Assembly: GCF_024721975.1 (NCBI RefSeq)
Contig: NZ_JANQBB010000002.1
Coordinates: 744,001-808,000, forward strand
Source: Paenibacillus endoradicis
Lineage (GTDB): Bacteria; Bacillota; Bacilli; Paenibacillales; Paenibacillaceae
DNA length: 64,000 nucleotides
Direction: 5' to 3'
Under the pieces are notes generated by a model that made no database searches, was not told the origin of the DNA, and worked only from the letters and a program-made list of their open reading frames with translations. Below, one piece after another: positions 10,253-18,661 of the stretch (position 1 is the first letter of the stretch; every line of letters begins with the position of its first letter). The translations under genes and the position numbers were made by a program.

Positions 10253-10912
10253 TTACATGTCATCCTTTGCAACAGTTTCCGTAACCAAATTAAGTAGTAC
10301 TTGTGTCATCGTGGTCTTGCTCACTCCGCCCACTGGCTCAATGATTTCCAAGCCATCTGCACCTGTCGTGATATGAACAACAGGTAGAACGCCTACTTCG
10401 TGTTGCATTAACTTCTTTGCAGCAGATAATACAGATTCTTCAGGACTGACGGTTACAATTTTAGGTTGCCTTGTCATAACTAAACTAACGGGCATAGTAG
10501 GAGCAGATTGATTACCAAGTGTTACTTTGAGTAAATCTTTACGCGAAACCATACCAGCAAGTGACCCCCGTTGGTCGGTTACAATAAGACTCTCGACATT
10601 TTCTAAAAAGAATAATATTACTGCATCTTGAACAGTTGCATTCATCGAAATGACAATGGGAACTCCCTGAACATCTCTTACTTTCATATTTTCCAACGTA
10701 GATAATTCCATTTTCGGACTTCTTATGGAAGTTCCAGGGAAATAGCCTACTTTGGGCTTAGCGTCCAAATATCCTATCATAACAAGAATGGCAAGGTCCG
10801 ATCTTATGGTAGCACGATTTACTGTAAGAAAATCCGCAATCTGATCGCTTGTCACTGGAGATTGCTTCTTTACAAATTCAAATATGTCCAACTGTCTTTG
10901 TGTTAACTGGAT
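10253..10912 (-). CDS. ccpN: CcpN-type repressor of gluconeogenic genes (HTH + two CBS)
   Basis: CcpN represses gluconeogenic genes (gapB and pckA in B. subtilis) in the presence of glycolytic substrates. An N-terminal winged HTH (SDQIADFLTVNRATIRSDLA) is followed by two CBS domains that sense adenylates. The first NTG in frame is a TTG at 10891, but it has no ribosome site and would cut off the conserved IQLTQRQ segment that family members have before the HTH. A perfect AAGGAGG at 10921-10927 instead points to ATC at 10912 (8-nt spacing) or ATT at 10918, so a non-canonical start is proposed. It is about 40 nt after ndk and coupled to ppsR. Family call firm; exact start uncertain. Confidence 0.88.
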   Translation of the reverse strand: MQLTQRQLDIFEFVKKQSPVTSDQIADFLTVNRATIRSDLAILVMIGYLDAKPKVGYFPGTSIRSPKMELSTLENMKVRDVQGVPIVISMNATVQDAVILFFLENVESLIVTDQRGSLAGMVSRKDLLKVTLGNQSAPTMPVSLVMTRQPKIVTVSPEESVLSAAKKLMQHEVGVLPVVHITTGADGLEIIEPVGGVSKTTMTQVLLNLVTETVAKDDM

Positions 10913-10952
10913 AAGAATAACCTCCTTCGCCCTGTAGGAGTCGTTTTTACTA

Positions 10953-11399
10953 TTATACCACTTTTGAGATTGAATTTACTGTTGCTTGTTTATCTCTTAA
11001 CAGTGGAAAAAACAACCCTATTTCTCTAGTTGCGCTTTCTACACTATCTGACCCATGTATAATATTGCTTTCCAGCTCTAGAGCAAAGTCTCCCCTAATT
11101 GTACCTGGCAGGGATTCTACTGGATTGGTAGCACCGATTAAATTGCGTGCGACTTTTACAGCTGCAGGCCCTTCCCACACCATAGCAACCACTTCTCCTG
11201 AAGTAATGAATGAAACCAATTCCTCGAAAAATGCTTTGTGCGCCAGATCACGATAATGTTCCTTCGCTTGCTCTGCGGTCAGGCTACGCAATTCAGAGCG
11301 GACTAGACGTAATCTTTTGTTTTCAAAACGCTGAATAATTGTACCTATAAGTCCTAACTTCACACCATCCGGCTTGATCATTACAAATGTTTGTTCCAT
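10953..11399 (-). CDS. ndk: Nucleoside diphosphate kinase
   Basis: 148 residues, typical length. Transfers the gamma-phosphate from ATP to NDPs through a phospho-histidine, here the His in ESNIIHGSDS; the N-terminal TFVMIKPDGV and the GATNP and GTIRGDF motifs are also present. GGGGAGGAATAACA precedes the ATG. It starts 19 nt after glpX and is followed about 40 nt later by ccpN, so it is probably cotranscribed with both. Placing ndk between FBPase and CcpN is unlike the B. subtilis layout. Confidence 0.95.
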   Translation of the reverse strand: MEQTFVMIKPDGVKLGLIGTIIQRFENKRLRLVRSELRSLTAEQAKEHYRDLAHKAFFEELVSFITSGEVVAMVWEGPAAVKVARNLIGATNPVESLPGTIRGDFALELESNIIHGSDSVESATREIGLFFPLLRDKQATVNSISKVV

Positions 11400-11418
11400 T
11401 GTTATTCCTCCCCTTCTG

Positions 11419-12390
11419 CTACTGTTGAAAATACGGTTTTCCAGTTAGATTATGTATGGAATGAATGAATCGTATCGTTTTTGTTTGAGCCCTCATCACC
11501 ATAGAAAAAGTTTCCGCACGTTGATCAGGCAAATATCTTACACCTCCAAGAAATTCTCCTTGAGTAACTCCTGTCGCCGCAAAGATAACATCACCTTGTC
11601 CAATCATATCTTCCATAGTAAGTAACTTCCTTGGGTCTGATAACCCCATATCCAAGCAGCGCTGTTCCTGCTCTTCATACTCAGGCATGAGTCTACCTTG
11701 AATCTCACCTCCAAGACATTTAAGTGCGGCTGCAGCTAGAACTCCTTCAGGTGCACCACCCGATCCGATATACATATCAATTCCTGTCTCAGCAAATGAC
11801 GGAGCAATCGCACCGGCAACATCGCCTGCTGAAAGAAATTTAATTCTTACCCCTAAACCTCTAACTGTATCGATCATTTCCTGATGTCTTTCCCGGTCGA
11901 GAATCATTACGGTCATATCGTTATAAGACTTAGATAAATATTGAGAGGCTTTGTGAATAGTGACTTCGATTGGATCATCCAAGCTGAGTTTTCCTGCAAG
12001 CGAAGCCCCTACCGCTAGTTTCTCCATATACATATCTGGTGCATTTAGGAGACTACCTTTATTCGCAATAGCAACAACTGACATCGCATTATTTAATCCC
12101 TTAGCAACTAGTTCTGTTCCTTCCAGAGGATCAACTGCCACATCAAGTTCTGGGCCATGACCCATACCAACCCTCTCCCCAATGTAGAGCATTGGAGCTT
12201 CATCCATTTCACCCTCGCCGATAACGACGGTTCCCTGCATACATACAGTTTCGAACATAGATCGCATAGCTTCCGTAGCTGCCCCATCCGCGCTGTTCTT
12301 ATCACCTAGACCCATCCAAGGCGCCGATGCAAGTGCGGCAAGTTCAGTTACTCTGACAATCTCTAAGGCAAGTTCTCTCTCCAGTTTCAT
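11419..12390 (-). CDS. glpX: Class II fructose-1,6-bisphosphatase (GlpX)
   Basis: 323 residues. Hydrolyses fructose-1,6-bisphosphate to fructose-6-phosphate in gluconeogenesis; Mg/Mn dependent, inositol-phosphatase fold. Motifs: GEGEMDEAPM (about 58-67), DPLEGTEL (metal site, about 87-94), GSGGAPEGVLAAAALKCLGG. First gene of the glpX-ndk-ccpN-ppsR unit. A GAGGGGGATATG ribosome site precedes the ATG. Its promoter region carries two inverted 19-bp near-palindromes, so transcription is probably under a dedicated dimeric regulator. With CcpN and the PPDK regulator, the unit looks devoted to switching between glycolysis and gluconeogenesis. Confidence 0.93.
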   Translation of the reverse strand: MKLERELALEIVRVTELAALASAPWMGLGDKNSADGAATEAMRSMFETVCMQGTVVIGEGEMDEAPMLYIGERVGMGHGPELDVAVDPLEGTELVAKGLNNAMSVVAIANKGSLLNAPDMYMEKLAVGASLAGKLSLDDPIEVTIHKASQYLSKSYNDMTVMILDRERHQEMIDTVRGLGVRIKFLSAGDVAGAIAPSFAETGIDMYIGSGGAPEGVLAAAALKCLGGEIQGRLMPEYEEQEQRCLDMGLSDPRKLLTMEDMIGQGDVIFAATGVTQGEFLGGVRYLPDQRAETFSMVMRAQTKTIRFIHSIHNLTGKPYFQQ

Positions 12391-12424
12391 ATCATATCCC
12401 CCTCGATGAGTTACACTATTTACA

Positions 12425-12494
12425 ATATAATGTACACTATATATTGCAATATGTAAATTATTAAACTAAAAACATTATATAGTGTACATTATAT
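12425..12494. promoter_or_regulatory. Paired 19-bp operators upstream of glpX
   Basis: ATATAATGTACACTATATA (12425-12443) and its exact reverse complement TATATAGTGTACATTATAT (12476-12494). Each is itself a near-palindrome centred on GTAC with one mismatch, and the centres are 52 bp apart, about five helical turns. The proximal copy is about 35 bp from the glpX ATG. This suggests cooperative or looping binding by a dimeric repressor; it does not match the CcpN consensus I know of (TRTGHYATAYW). Confidence 0.6.
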
Positions 12495-12599
12495 AAATTG
12501 ATTGTGTGTTTTTTATTTCTAGAAGTACTTCGAATGCTGTCCAGTAGATAGAACGATATCGTATAAAACTTCATGATGAGATACGTGAATTGAACACAA

Positions 12600-12630
12600 A
12601 AAGAAGTGAGCAACAACGCTCACTTCTTTT
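12600..12630. terminator. Bidirectional terminator after the DUF1349 gene
   Basis: Arms AAGAAGTGAGC (12601-12611) and GCTCACTTCTT (12618-12628) with T-runs on both sides. On the minus strand it ends the operon that finishes at 12669. Confidence 0.85.
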
Positions 12631-12668
12631 CAGTAATATATATTTTCTATTAGTTAAAATGAAATTTG

Positions 12669-13262
12669 TTACTTGTGTTCTTTCCATTGACATTCAGTAA
12701 ATTTCATTTCTGTGAAAATGGCTTTAAATGAAGATTCTTCTGGGCTGCAAGCATAAATACCAATTTGTATATCTTCCACTCCTTCAAAAAGGTGTGCAAT
12801 ACGCATTTGCTTATAGTGAATACCATCATAAGAATTTTCAATACAATAATCGCTTCCACGTCGACTTAATCTGTAATACATAAATTTCTGTGTTGCAGCA
12901 ATATCCGTAGTTGCCCAATCAGAATATCCTAGGTTTGTTACAACACTACCCAATCTCTGGAATTCTTCATTTTCATATTCAATAGAAGCCTTCAGCCAGT
13001 TATCACTATTTTGATAGATGGTTACGCCGCACTGATCGAAGCGTTGTTTACTGTCAAATTCAGTTTTCACTATAAAAGAAAAGTATTTCTCATTCGTTTT
13101 CATTAACAGAGCAGGAGCATTATCGTTTTGAAAGCCATAATATGTTCTTTGCCAAAAGTCCGTTCCACCTTCTGTTTTAATTACAATTTCTTCATCTGTA
13201 ATAGTATATTCATTAGGCTCATGTACCCAAAATAAGTTTTCTCTTTGAAATGTTAAATCCAT
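12669..13262 (-). CDS. DUF1349 (concanavalin-like) protein of the sugar operon
   Basis: 197 residues without signal peptide or membrane segment. Sequence such as TEGGTDFWQRTYYGF, the regular beta pattern and DQCGVTIYQNSDNWLKASIE match the DUF1349 family of concanavalin-A-like beta-sandwich proteins (B. subtilis YesU is an example), which often accompany plant-polysaccharide operons. The biochemical role is unproved; binding or turnover of an intracellular sugar is a reasonable guess. Last gene after the YesN-like regulator, followed directly by a terminator. Confidence 0.65.
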   Translation of the reverse strand: MDLTFQRENLFWVHEPNEYTITDEEIVIKTEGGTDFWQRTYYGFQNDNAPALLMKTNEKYFSFIVKTEFDSKQRFDQCGVTIYQNSDNWLKASIEYENEEFQRLGSVVTNLGYSDWATTDIAATQKFMYYRLSRRGSDYCIENSYDGIHYKQMRIAHLFEGVEDIQIGIYACSPEESSFKAIFTEMKFTECQWKEHK

Positions 13263-13347
13263 ATCGATTCCTCCATAAATTCTAATTTATCTAGTACCTG
13301 CTGAATTCAAGAATTTCTATTCTATATCTAGATGTAGGCTAAGTAAG

Positions 13348-14970
13348 TCAAAAGAGCTCCGTACGACCGCGATATTCTTGCGGGGTCATCGTTGAAAAAG
13401 CCTTAAATCGTTTAATAAAATGTGGCACTGCCTGATAACCAAGAATTTGAGCGATTTCGTATATTTTTTTGTCACTACTACGTAGCAAGTGCGAGGCCAA
13501 TTCCATTCGATACCGCAATATATATTCACTCAGATTATTACCCGTTTCTGCCCGATACACCCTCGACAAATAAGCAGGATGAAGACCAATATGCGCCGCA
13601 ATTGTCTGCATTGATAACCTGTCGTTCATGTTTTCCTCGATAAATTTATGTATCTTCTCTACTAAATCTGTCTGCTTCTCAGATGAATCTTCTGCTTGCT
13701 CCCTTAAACTTCGGAGCATGAAGAATGCCCATTTTTCTAACTGCTTGAGACAAGGAGCAGCCGGCATGAGCCCAAAAGAGGATACACCAAACTCACTAAG
13801 TAACTTCCCTTTCTTATGAGCCATATACTGATAAGCATTGGCAATGGCAAAATAAGCTTCATTGGCATGCTCTGGAGGATAGTTCACGCTCTTCAGTTCC
13901 GCAAATATTTGGATTAGCTTCTCCTCTGCTTGAATCCAGTTACTCGTATCGAGCAAATGAATCAATAGAGGAGGACGATATAACGACGCTAAGGTTCCAA
14001 TTTGGACCTGAACCTGATCTAGATTACCGGATATTCGTAAAAACACACCTTTTCGCGTCTCTTCCATCCCTCTCATTCCATCAATAACTGAACGGTACAG
14101 TGCTGAAACCTCTTTTGGAAAGTATGTCCAATTCTCTGCTAATACGATGGAAATATGATCATTCAGAAGATGCTCCGCTTTTTTCTTTAGCGCTGCCGCT
14201 CGGACGTCCATTGCATTCTGAGGAGAATGCCCCTTCACATCGTTTTTTTCTTTGGCTGAAACAATAAAGACAAGATATTCGTTTTGATCACGGCAAAACC
14301 ACAAATGAAAGGTATCTCGAAATAGCTCCTCCGCCATATTCGTAACCGCGTATTCAATAAGTTCCTTATCGACTCTTTCGTATTCTTGTAGATTACCCTC
14401 AAGCCGTACAATGAATAAACCCACTTTCTGCTGTAAGGAGAATGGAAGATTCAACAAGAACAGCTTCCGTTCCAATTCCGCATCTGGGATTGCTTTACCA
14501 TAAAGCAGATTATTCAGTATCTCACCTTGCAAGGAAGGCAAATTTTCTCGAAATGCATAACCGTCACGATGCTGCTCCTGTTGGAGCTTCTTTTCAGAAG
14601 CGATTTCCTCCGATAATTTGCCTAGCGTCTCTCGCATTTGAGCCGGATTAACAGGTTTCATCAAGTAGCCTGAAATATTAAATGGAACAACACTTTTCGC
14701 GTATTCGAAATCCGCATGACCCGAAATTACGACGATTTTCACTTTACGTCCCATTTCTCGAATTTCTCTAATTAAATCAATCCCACTCATCTCTGGCATT
14801 CGGATATCTGTAATTACGATATGAATATTTAGTTCCTGGTAAAGCTTTAATGCTTCTTTTCCAGAATAAGCTTTATGAATACGACCAATACCAAGTTCAT
14901 CCTTCGGAATCGTAGCTACGAAACTATCAACCTGAGATGGAATATCGTCCACGATCAGAACCTCCAACAT
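13348..14970 (-). CDS. AraC-type response regulator (YesN-like)
   Basis: About 540 residues. The N-terminal receiver domain has the phospho-acceptor Asp in IVITDIRMPEMSG (about 56), and the C-terminal AraC/XylS double HTH ends the protein (HKFIEENMNDRLSMQTIAAH through GYQAVPHFIKRFKAFS). Phosphorylation by the adjacent YesM-like kinase should switch on the lplABC-type operon. The start is set at ATG 14970, where GGAGG lies 9 nt upstream; a TTG 6 nt earlier is weaker. Its coding region overlaps the 3' end of the kinase gene by 44 nt, so the two are translationally coupled. Confidence 0.88.
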   Translation of the reverse strand: MLEVLIVDDIPSQVDSFVATIPKDELGIGRIHKAYSGKEALKLYQELNIHIVITDIRMPEMSGIDLIREIREMGRKVKIVVISGHADFEYAKSVVPFNISGYLMKPVNPAQMRETLGKLSEEIASEKKLQQEQHRDGYAFRENLPSLQGEILNNLLYGKAIPDAELERKLFLLNLPFSLQQKVGLFIVRLEGNLQEYERVDKELIEYAVTNMAEELFRDTFHLWFCRDQNEYLVFIVSAKEKNDVKGHSPQNAMDVRAAALKKKAEHLLNDHISIVLAENWTYFPKEVSALYRSVIDGMRGMEETRKGVFLRISGNLDQVQVQIGTLASLYRPPLLIHLLDTSNWIQAEEKLIQIFAELKSVNYPPEHANEAYFAIANAYQYMAHKKGKLLSEFGVSSFGLMPAAPCLKQLEKWAFFMLRSLREQAEDSSEKQTDLVEKIHKFIEENMNDRLSMQTIAAHIGLHPAYLSRVYRAETGNNLSEYILRYRMELASHLLRSSDKKIYEIAQILGYQAVPHFIKRFKAFSTMTPQEYRGRTELF

Positions 14971-16726
14971 CGTCAATCGCCTCCGTCCTTATCGTTAATC
15001 CTATACGAAGTCCGCCAAGAGATGAATGCTCAATCATAACCCCTGAGGATGACCCATAATAATGTTTTATACGTTGGTGAACGTTACATATTCCAAGACT
15101 ATGGTTAGAGCTCTTTTGTATTAGTAAGGAATGTCTTAATAATTCCAAATCATGCGAACTCATTCCGACACCATTGTCTTCAACAAAGAGTTCCCAGCCA
15201 TCTGTATTCCTTTTACCAGTTACAATGATTTCGAATTTTCCTACCTTGCTTTCCATACCATGCACGATTGCATTCTCAACAAGTGGCTGAAACAGCAGTC
15301 GTGGCATAAGAATAGACATTAATTCTTTATCAATATATTCATAAAAATACAGACGCTCAGACTGCATTCGATGGATTTCTAAGTAATTACGAATTAATTC
15401 CATTTCTTCGGTAAGTGTAGTCAATTGCTGTTCAGTCCGTGTCGTATAACGGTAGTAGTTACTGAGGTGTTGCGTAAATGCGACAATCACATTCGTTCGA
15501 TCCAGCTGCGCCATACTTTGAATAAAAGCAAAATTATTATACAGAAAATGTGGATTGATCTGTGCTTGTAAATGCTTAAGTGAGGACTCTTTCGCATGTA
15601 ACTGCTCCACATATACTTTATCAATCAGCGTCTGGATATCTTCGGACATCAAGTTAAATTGCTCAATCAAAAAATGAAATTCATTATGTGGTCCAAGCTT
15701 GATCCGATGATCGTATACGCCCTTCCGAAGTAGTCTCACAGCCCGAATCAAATCGTTAATTGGTTTTTGCACATTACGGTACAACAAACCAGCTGAAGCG
15801 ATCCCCATTACTAATAGCAGCAGACCAGCCCCGTAAAACATCTGCTTGCTGTGATTAATCGGCATTAGCACCTGTTTCAACGGCTGATAATCTACCAAAT
15901 ACCATCCAAGGGAGTTTGAAATAACATAATTAACGAGATAAGGTTCATTTCCTAAGGAGATTTTAACAGCTCCTTCATTCAAATTTTCCTCTTTTATGTT
16001 ATCAAATTGTTCCACCATTCGTTTGATCAACTCTGGATTAAGATCACGAGGCATAATTGTCTCATAGTCAGGATGATAGAGAAACGTATGCCCTACACCA
16101 CCTTGCATAAATCTTTCAAGCATTTTCACTAGATTATCCGAAGAAAACGAGACTTCAACATATATATTAGGATCTGTTTGTTGCACATAAAATTCAAAGG
16201 GTGTAACCAAATCACGCACAAAAGATTTTTCTGCGCCTCGATCTGTTATTATAACGCGATAATCCCAAGATTGTTGGCTGACGTTTTGGAAATAACTCTC
16301 AAAATAATGTTTCGTTAAATTGGTGGAAACAGCGACATCTGAATGAGGAGAATATACAGTAAAATCATTTACCCATTCAAAGGAATTCGACTGCATCCCT
16401 AGCTTCTGTTGTAGTAGTCTCTTGGAAGCAAGCAGGGCATAGTCGGGTTCGGAGGAAGGCTGAAGTTGCAGTTGCAACGCATCAGGGTCAGTTGCGATGA
16501 CAAAGGCAGAACGCCATAACCTATCGACTTCGACATCCATCTGCTCTACAAAAAATCTGACTCGATTCAAATTAATTTGCAGTAGTTCTTGCTCAACAAC
16601 ATCTGTACTCGTATTATTGGAATAATTATACATGAGAAAAATCGGGATAAGCATCAGGACAATTACAATCATAACTTTTGTGAAAACATTCATTTTCCCA
16701 GCAGTACCACGTCCGATTTTAAACAT
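14927..16726 (-). CDS. YesM-type sensor histidine kinase
   Basis: 599 residues. TM1 near residues 15-32, a large extracellular dCache-like sensor region to about 290, TM2 near 297-315, then HAMP, His_kinase (phospho-His in LQAQINPHFLYNN) and HATPase_c (LVENAIVHGMESKVG and DNGVGMS). It is expected to sense an extracellular oligosaccharide or a loaded binding protein and phosphorylate the AraC-type regulator encoded next. Lies 46 nt after the second permease gene. Confidence 0.88.
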   Translation of the reverse strand: MFKIGRGTAGKMNVFTKVMIVIVLMLIPIFLMYNYSNNTSTDVVEQELLQINLNRVRFFVEQMDVEVDRLWRSAFVIATDPDALQLQLQPSSEPDYALLASKRLLQQKLGMQSNSFEWVNDFTVYSPHSDVAVSTNLTKHYFESYFQNVSQQSWDYRVIITDRGAEKSFVRDLVTPFEFYVQQTDPNIYVEVSFSSDNLVKMLERFMQGGVGHTFLYHPDYETIMPRDLNPELIKRMVEQFDNIKEENLNEGAVKISLGNEPYLVNYVISNSLGWYLVDYQPLKQVLMPINHSKQMFYGAGLLLLVMGIASAGLLYRNVQKPINDLIRAVRLLRKGVYDHRIKLGPHNEFHFLIEQFNLMSEDIQTLIDKVYVEQLHAKESSLKHLQAQINPHFLYNNFAFIQSMAQLDRTNVIVAFTQHLSNYYRYTTRTEQQLTTLTEEMELIRNYLEIHRMQSERLYFYEYIDKELMSILMPRLLFQPLVENAIVHGMESKVGKFEIIVTGKRNTDGWELFVEDNGVGMSSHDLELLRHSLLIQKSSNHSLGICNVHQRIKHYYGSSSGVMIEHSSLGGLRIGLTIRTEAIDDVGGSDRGRYSISG

Positions 16727-16772
16727 TGCTAACTCACCCGATTCGATCTAATTTAAATATTAGGGAAATTTT

Positions 16773-17651
16773 TTAGGACTTTACTGAGCCAAGTACGATC
16801 CCTTTAACGAAATACTTTTGCAAAAATGGATATACGATCAATATAGGTAAAGCACCTATAAATATTTGTGCAGATTTAATGGTTCTATTGGAAAAATTAT
16901 CTATACTTGCTAATGTTACACCAACTCTTGATAAATTGTCACTAACAATCATCGAGTGCAAATACGTAGCAAGTGGGTATCCCTTCGGATTAGACATATA
17001 GATCATACCGTCAAACCATGAATTCCAATGAAAAACCATCGTAAACAATGATAACGTCGCAATGGATGGCATCGATACAGGTAAATAAACGCTCCAAAGC
17101 ACTCTCAAATGTCCTGCGCCATCAATATAAGCAGCCTCCTCCAACTCCTGTGGAATCGTTCGGAAGAAATTCAGCATTAAAATCATATTCCAAACGCTAA
17201 CCGCAGTAGGTAGAATTAATGCCCATATTGTATCCATTAAATGTAGCTTACTTATTAATATATAAGATGGAATTAGTCCACCAGAAAACAACATCGTAAA
17301 CACAAAAACCCAAATGTATATTTGACGACCAGGAAATTTGTAACTCGTTTTCGATAAACTGTAAGCCGCCATCGTAATGACAAACATCGATAACACCGTA
17401 CCTAGCACAGTTCGCTCTACGCCTATCCACAACGATTGTAGAAACGCTGTATTACTGAGTGTCTTCACATAGGCATCAGTAGTAAACCCAACGGGCCAAA
17501 AATTCACAATATTAGCTGTTGCCGCAGCACGTGAACTGAAAGACAAAGCAAGGACGTGAATAAGAGGTAGAACGCAAAGAATAGATAGCAAACTAAGAAT
17601 AATCGTATTCCAAATCGTAAATATGGTGTATCCACTAGAGCGATAACGCAT
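16773..17651 (-). CDS. Sugar ABC transporter permease (LplC/CUT1 type)
   Basis: 292 residues with six predicted membrane segments and the EAA loop EEAAYIDGAGHLRVLWSVYL that docks the ATPase. The C-terminal YFVKGIVLGSVK is the usual ending of LplC/YtcP permeases. It forms a heterodimer with the preceding permease. AAGGAGG precedes the ATG and the gap to the upstream permease is 12 nt. No ATPase gene is in the operon, which is normal for CUT1 systems that share MsmX. Confidence 0.9.
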   Translation of the reverse strand: MRYRSSGYTIFTIWNTIILSLLSILCVLPLIHVLALSFSSRAAATANIVNFWPVGFTTDAYVKTLSNTAFLQSLWIGVERTVLGTVLSMFVITMAAYSLSKTSYKFPGRQIYIWVFVFTMLFSGGLIPSYILISKLHLMDTIWALILPTAVSVWNMILMLNFFRTIPQELEEAAYIDGAGHLRVLWSVYLPVSMPSIATLSLFTMVFHWNSWFDGMIYMSNPKGYPLATYLHSMIVSDNLSRVGVTLASIDNFSNRTIKSAQIFIGALPILIVYPFLQKYFVKGIVLGSVKS

Positions 17652-17663
17652 AATCGTACCTCC

Positions 17664-18560
17664 TTAAAAAATCCGATAATTTGCTAGCTTAAAGGCCATT
17701 CTGTAGCTTATTACTATTAAAATAAATCCAATCGCCGACTTAAAGAGCCCAATCGCTGTTCCGAAGCTGAATTGACCGCTATTCAATCCTACTCGATAGA
17801 CGAACGTGTCGATAATATCTCCATGAGAATACACGAGAGGATTATATAAATTTAGAATTTGATCGAATCCCGCGTCCAATATTCGGCCAAGTGAAAGCGT
17901 AGCTACGACAATGACGATTGGCAACATTAGCGGAACAGAAATCGAAATGACTTGCTGCCAACGAGAAGCCCCGTCAATTTCGGCAGCTTCATATAAAGCT
18001 GGATTAATTCCTACCAACGTCGCTAGAAAAATAATTGCTGAAAACCCAAATTCTTTCCACACATCGCTTAAAACAATCGTAAATCGGAACCATTCACCGT
18101 TACCTAAAAAGAAGACACTCGGGATGCCAACCGAATTCAAAACACGATTGACCATTCCTCCCTCTGTCGACAATATATCCATCATAATTCCACCTAAAAT
18201 TACCCAAGACAAGAAATGTGGTAGATAAACAAGTGTCTGTACTGCTCTCTTAAAAAACATTTTACGAACTTCATTGAGTAATAGAGCGAATACGATTGGA
18301 ATTACTAAATTAAAAAATAATTTAAATCCCGAAATAATCAACGTATTCCAAATTACCTGCTTGCCATCTGGATAAGTAAATAAATACCGGAAATGATCTA
18401 AACCAACCCAAGGCGATCCTTTAATCCCAAGCCATGGTTCATAATCTTGGAAAGCAATGACTACTCCGAACAATGGAACATATTGAAACACGATACACAA
18501 TATTAAGGCTGGTAACAATAACAAATGAAACGGCCATGTTTTTCTCCAATACGCTACCAT
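17664..18560 (-). CDS. Sugar ABC transporter permease (LplB type)
   Basis: 298 residues, six membrane segments, EAA loop YEAAEIDGASRWQQVISISV. Partner of the next permease in an LplABC-type importer of complex oligosaccharides. AAGGAAG ribosome site upstream. It is separated from the binding-protein gene by a hairpin that likely lowers permease relative to binding protein expression. Confidence 0.9.
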   Translation of the reverse strand: MVAYWRKTWPFHLLLLPALILCIVFQYVPLFGVVIAFQDYEPWLGIKGSPWVGLDHFRYLFTYPDGKQVIWNTLIISGFKLFFNLVIPIVFALLLNEVRKMFFKRAVQTLVYLPHFLSWVILGGIMMDILSTEGGMVNRVLNSVGIPSVFFLGNGEWFRFTIVLSDVWKEFGFSAIIFLATLVGINPALYEAAEIDGASRWQQVISISVPLMLPIVIVVATLSLGRILDAGFDQILNLYNPLVYSHGDIIDTFVYRVGLNSGQFSFGTAIGLFKSAIGFILIVISYRMAFKLANYRIF

Positions 18561-18588
18561 TTATACAATCTTCCTTTCTAAAAAAAAT

Positions 18589-18624
18589 AGAGGAGGAGTG
18601 AGTCAAATCCACCCTCTCCTCCTT
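18589..18624 (-). terminator. Leaky terminator between binding protein and permeases
   Basis: On the minus strand AGGAGGA...GTG pairs with CAC TCCTCCT and is followed by CTATTTTTTTTAG. It lies within the operon between the binding-protein stop (18662) and the LplB start (18560), the usual device for making excess binding protein. Confidence 0.7.
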
Positions 18625-18661
18625 AGCAACTTCTTTACTCTACTCACGCAATCAATGATTA

